From positions 1 to 6,925 of the forward strand of contig JAEZXM010000526.1 in NCBI GenBank assembly GCA_023419875.1: a stretch of DNA of 6,925 nucleotides, written 5' to 3'. Positions 4,175 through 6,925 of the stretch are shown piece after piece (position 1 is the first letter of the stretch; every line of letters starts with the position of its first letter). The translations under genes were made by a program, and so were the position numbers. The notes beneath the pieces were generated by a model. It made no database searches. It was not told the DNA's origin and worked only from the letters and a program-made list of their open reading frames with translations. Source of the DNA: Pseudomonadota bacterium (GTDB lineage: Bacteria > Myxococcota > Myxococcia > Myxococcales > Anaeromyxobacteraceae).

Positions 4175-6007
4175 ATGCGCTTTCGCGTCAAGATCGGCCT
4201 CGTCCTGCTCGCGGTCGGCGTCCTGCCGGTCGCGCTCCTCGGCTTTGCGTCCTGGACCGTGAGCCGCGACGAGCTGCAGCGGACCGTGGGCCGGATGCAG
4301 ACCCAGGCCGCGGGCGACCTCGCGCTCTTCACCGACCGCTTCGTCGCGAACTCGGTCGAGCGTCTGCGCCTCGCGGTCGCGCCGATCCTGTTCGACGACT
4401 ACAGCCTCGGCGAGCTCTCCGCGGTCCTCTCCCTGCCGTACCGGCAGCTCCCCTTCGTCTCGATCCTGGCGGTCGTGAACGACGACAGCGCCCCGGTCGC
4501 GGGCCCGGTGTTCGTGGATCGCGCGGCCGACGGCGAGGCCGGGCGGGAGGCGATCGCGCCCGCCGACCTCGACCTCTTCGTCGCCCACCTGCCACGCGCG
4601 CCGCAGGCGGCGGGCGGGACCGCGCTCTCCGCCCCGTACCGGCGCGACGGCCCGCTGAAGCTCGCCGTGGCCCTGCGGATCGGGACGCATCGCACGCTCG
4701 CCGCGGAGATCACGCTCCGCGAGGTGGAGGAGCGCCTCGAGGAGCTCTCCGCGTCCGGGACGCTCGCCTACCTCGTGGGCGCGGACGGCGCCCCGATCGC
4801 CGGGGCCGCGGGAGCGCTCACCGGCGACGAGCGGTACCTGGCCGAGGTCGGGTTCGAGAAGGCGCAGGCCTGGTCGCGGCTCCTCGTCCGGGCGGACGGG
4901 CAGCGCTGGCTCGCGGCCTTCGCCCCCGTGCCGCGTCTTCGCTGGGGAGCGGTGGTGGCCCAGCCGATGTCCGTCGCCTTCCGGGCGGCGGAGACGCTCC
5001 GGACGTACACGCTCTGGGCGGCGCTGGGCGCCGTGGCGGTCGCGCTCGCGATCGGGTTCGCGCTCGCGCGGACGGTGACGCGCCCGGTGGCGGGGCTCTC
5101 GTCAGCCGCGTCGGCGCTCGCCGAGGGGCGGTACGAGGATCTCCCCGAGCCGAGGCCCGGCGGCGACGAGCTCGCCGACCTGGCCCGCGCCTTCCGCCGG
5201 ATGTCGGCCGAGATCCGCCGCCGAGACGAGGAGATCCACGGCTGGAACCGGGAGCTGCAGCGGCGCGTGGGCGAGCGGACCGCGGAGCTCAAGGCGGCGG
5301 AGGACCAGATCCTGCGCACCCGGCGGCTCGCGGCGCTCGGCTCGCTGGGCGCCGGCCTCGCCCACGAGCTCAACAACCCCATGACGGCGATCGTGGGGTA
5401 CCTCGCCATCCTCAGGAAGCACCTCCCCGCCGGTGGGCCCGCGGCCGAGATGATCGCCGCCGCCCAGGAGCAGGCCGGCCGCGTGACGCGGGTCGTGGAG
5501 GAGCTCCGGAGCTTCGCCGACCAGGAGCGGACCCTTCACGGGCAGCCGTTCCCGCTGTGCCGCCCGGTGCAGGACGCCCTGTCCCTCTACGAGCACCGCT
5601 TCCGCGCCGCCGGCATCCGCGTCTCCACGCGTTTCGAGGACCCGCTCCCGGACGCCCAGGGCGATCCGGTCCAGATCCAGCAGGTCGTCGCCCATCTCCT
5701 CGACAACGCCCTCAACGCCATGCCCGGGGGCGGCGCCCTCGAGGTCACCGTCAACTCGATCGCCGGTGACGCCCTGCGCCTGCGGATCGCGGACACCGGC
5801 AAGGGCATCCCCGTCACCATCCGCGAGCGGATCTTCGATCCGTTCTTCACCACCAAGGACGACCCGGAGCGGATCGGGCTCGGCCTCTCGGTCTCGCACA
5901 GCATCGTCGAGGCTCACCACGGGCGGATCGTGGTGGACAGCGCCGAGGGCCTCGGCGCGGCCGTGACCGTCCTCCTGCCCGCGGCCACCGCGGCGCACCT
6001 CGCGTGA
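4175..6007 (+). CDS. Membrane sensor histidine kinase (dCache-like sensor, HAMP, HisKA, HATPase)
   Basis: This is a 610-residue sensor kinase. TM1 spans about residues 7-27. An extracytoplasmic region of about 250 residues (28-278) ends in dCache-like strands (TLAYLVGADGAPIAG at 196-210; WLAAFAPVPRLRWGAVVAQP at 245-264). TM2 spans 279-298, HAMP about 299-351, and a coiled linker 352-385. The H-box is RLAALGSLGAGLAHELNNP with His397 as the phosphoacceptor, of NtrB-like type. The catalytic domain has an N-box (HLLDNALNAM, N511), a G1 box (D540-T-G-K-G), an F-box (IFDPFFTTK, 553-561) and a G2 box that reads RIGLGLS at 566-572 instead of the usual GTGLGLS. It should sense an external small ligand and phosphorylate a response regulator, but none is encoded in view. 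The ATG at 4175 puts TM1 at the N-terminus; GGAG lies 13 bases upstream, which is rather far. The TTG at 4070 would add 35 Pro/Arg-rich residues. Confidence 0.92.
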   Translation: MRFRVKIGLVLLAVGVLPVALLGFASWTVSRDELQRTVGRMQTQAAGDLALFTDRFVANSVERLRLAVAPILFDDYSLGELSAVLSLPYRQLPFVSILAVVNDDSAPVAGPVFVDRAADGEAGREAIAPADLDLFVAHLPRAPQAAGGTALSAPYRRDGPLKLAVALRIGTHRTLAAEITLREVEERLEELSASGTLAYLVGADGAPIAGAAGALTGDERYLAEVGFEKAQAWSRLLVRADGQRWLAAFAPVPRLRWGAVVAQPMSVAFRAAETLRTYTLWAALGAVAVALAIGFALARTVTRPVAGLSSAASALAEGRYEDLPEPRPGGDELADLARAFRRMSAEIRRRDEEIHGWNRELQRRVGERTAELKAAEDQILRTRRLAALGSLGAGLAHELNNPMTAIVGYLAILRKHLPAGGPAAEMIAAAQEQAGRVTRVVEELRSFADQERTLHGQPFPLCRPVQDALSLYEHRFRAAGIRVSTRFEDPLPDAQGDPVQIQQVVAHLLDNALNAMPGGGALEVTVNSIAGDALRLRIADTGKGIPVTIRERIFDPFFTTKDDPERIGLGLSVSHSIVEAHHGRIVVDSAEGLGAAVTVLLPAATAAHLA

Positions 6008-6014
6008 GGCACCC

Positions 6015-6743
6015 GTGACCTCGAACGGACCGTGGCGCGGCATCGTGGACGCGGAGCTCCTCGCCCCCGCGCTGCTGCACGAGCTGAAGCAGCCGCTCAC
6101 CGGCGTGGACGCAGCCGCGGCGCTCCTCGAGCGCGCGCTGGGGACGCACCTCACGGCGCGCGAGGAGTGGCTCCTCCTCCGCCACCAGATCCTCCGGCTC
6201 GCCGAGGTGATGGGCGAGTACGACGCGCTCTTCCACGCGGGGGAGTCGCACGAGGCGATCTTCGACGTGGGCCCCGTGGTCGCCCGGGCGGTCCAGCTCC
6301 TCGCGCACCGCGTCCGCCCGCTCGCCCGCCGCTTCGCCCTCGTCGGCGTCGAGCTGCCGGCGCAGGGCTTCGGCTCCTCGGCGGCGGTGGTCCACGCCTC
6401 GACCAACGTGCTCGGAAATGCGCTCGACGCCGTCGAGGGGGCGGGCCGGGACGCGCGCGTGGCGGTGCGGGTGGTCGGCGGATCGGGGGCCCCGGTCCAG
6501 ATCCGGGTCTCGGACGAGGGGCCCGGGATCCCCGAGGCCGTGCGCGGGCGTCTGTTCGAGCCGCGGTTCAGCACCAAGCCCCCGGAGCGCGGGACCGGCC
6601 TCGGGCTGCACCTCTCCCGGCGGCTCATGGCCCGGTTCGGCGGCGAGGTGTTCCTCGTCGATCCCGGCGACCCCGGCCGGCTGCCCTGGGCGGCGACCGA
6701 GTTCTGCATCTCCATCCCGCCGCCGCCAACGAGGGAGCCATGA
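6015..6743 (+). CDS. Small soluble histidine kinase without a sensor domain
   Basis: This is a 242-residue protein with a complete kinase core and almost nothing else. The H-box begins near residue 15, and LLHELKQPLTG carries the phosphoacceptor His22. The second dimerisation helix follows (about 45-75). The ATPase part has an N-box (ASTNVLGNALDAVEG, N135), a G1 box (D167-E-G-P-G-I-P), an F-box (LFEPRFSTK, 180-188) and an intact G2 box (GTGLGLHLSRRLM, 193-205). There is no transmembrane segment and no PAS, GAF or receiver domain. The GTG start at 6015 is preceded by GAGG at 6006-6009 and lies 7 bases after the larger kinase's stop, so the two are co-transcribed. It may act as a partner, heterodimer subunit or phosphatase for the upstream kinase, or be driven by a separate sensor protein; these are inferences. 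The H-x-L-K-Q-P-L-T motif is typical of the HisKA families common in proteobacteria. Confidence 0.9.
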   Translation: MTSNGPWRGIVDAELLAPALLHELKQPLTGVDAAAALLERALGTHLTAREEWLLLRHQILRLAEVMGEYDALFHAGESHEAIFDVGPVVARAVQLLAHRVRPLARRFALVGVELPAQGFGSSAAVVHASTNVLGNALDAVEGAGRDARVAVRVVGGSGAPVQIRVSDEGPGIPEAVRGRLFEPRFSTKPPERGTGLGLHLSRRLMARFGGEVFLVDPGDPGRLPWAATEFCISIPPPPTREP

Positions 6744-6925
6744 CGCGCCGGCGCCTCCGCCTCGTCCTGTCCGCGGTCGGGGTCGCGCTCCTCGCGGCCA
6801 CCGCCGCCGTCGGCGAAGAGATCCGCGCGATCCCGCCTGGGGCCGCCGAGAAGAAGGCGGCGGCCGCCGAGCCGGTCCGGCCCCGCCTCGCCGCCTGGCG
6901 CGACGGGGCCCGGCCGCCCGGGGAG
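6740..6925 (+). CDS. Exported protein, N-terminal 62 residues (3' end outside the window)
   Basis: The ATG at 6740 overlaps the stop of the small kinase by 4 bases (ATGA) and is preceded by GAGGGAG (6731-6737), so it is a well-supported start. The visible protein begins with a classic signal peptide: MTRRRLRL, a hydrophobic core (V-L-S-A-V-G-V-A-L-L-A-A-T-A-A-V), and likely cleavage around residues 23-25, before EEIRAIPPG. It continues with an Ala/Lys/Glu- and Pro-rich stretch resembling a linker. The frame stays open to the last base of the window. No domain is visible yet, so I cannot name a function. Tight coupling to two kinases makes a periplasmic accessory or output protein of the same signalling unit plausible. 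Confidence 0.75.
   Translation, partial: MTRRRLRLVLSAVGVALLAATAAVGEEIRAIPPGAAEKKAAAAEPVRPRLAAWRDGARPPGE

Noticed and set aside
375..4262. A 1295-codon open frame on the plus strand opposite the sigma, PiT and DUF47 genes
   Set aside because: It is antisense to six well-supported genes and its translation is Arg/Gly/Asp-rich low complexity with no domain. Long antisense frames are expected in very GC-rich DNA, where stop codons are rare.
5102..6715. A 537-codon minus-strand open frame across the two kinase genes
   Set aside because: It is the antisense shadow of both kinases, with low-complexity Arg/Ser/Pro sequence and no recognisable motif.

Overview
The window is very GC-rich, with a strong G/C third-position bias in every gene. 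It is densely packed with short intergenic gaps and overlapping starts and stops. This base composition, the ECF sigma/DUF3106 cassette and the paired sensor kinases suggest a Myxococcota (Anaeromyxobacter-like) or related deltaproteobacterial chromosome. That assignment is an inference; nothing here fixes the taxon. I see no mobile element, CRISPR array, tRNA or rRNA.

Layout. (1) Positions 1-286, plus strand: the 3' end of an RlmN-family radical-SAM methyltransferase gene. (2) Positions 306-2117, minus strand: a tightly coupled four-gene operon read from 2117 leftward. It encodes an ECF sigma factor, a zinc-finger membrane anti-sigma factor, an exported DUF3106 protein made of seven 18-residue repeats, and a 74-residue acidic protein. 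Each gene overlaps the next by 1 or 4 bases. (3) Positions 2184-3890, minus strand: a PiT-type phosphate transporter preceded by its DUF47 (PhoU-like) partner, a known pairing. (4) Positions 3891-4174: a 284-base divergent intergenic region, the only sizeable non-coding stretch. (5) Positions 4175-6925, plus strand: a membrane-bound dCache-HAMP histidine kinase, a small soluble histidine kinase with no sensor domain, and the start of an exported protein that runs off the window.

How they may work together. The sigma/anti-sigma pair should form a membrane-gated transcription switch, and the two downstream proteins are candidates for its envelope-side sensor or effector. DUF47-PiT handles low-affinity phosphate (or metal-phosphate) uptake. 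The two kinases form a signalling operon with no response regulator in view; their target must lie outside the window.

The most interesting part is the tail of the sigma operon. It holds an exact-period repeat protein (about +13 net by residue counting) and a small acidic protein (about -13) whose core resembles the C-terminal side of the anti-sigma factor. The families are individually known, and I cannot claim that the system as a whole is undescribed.
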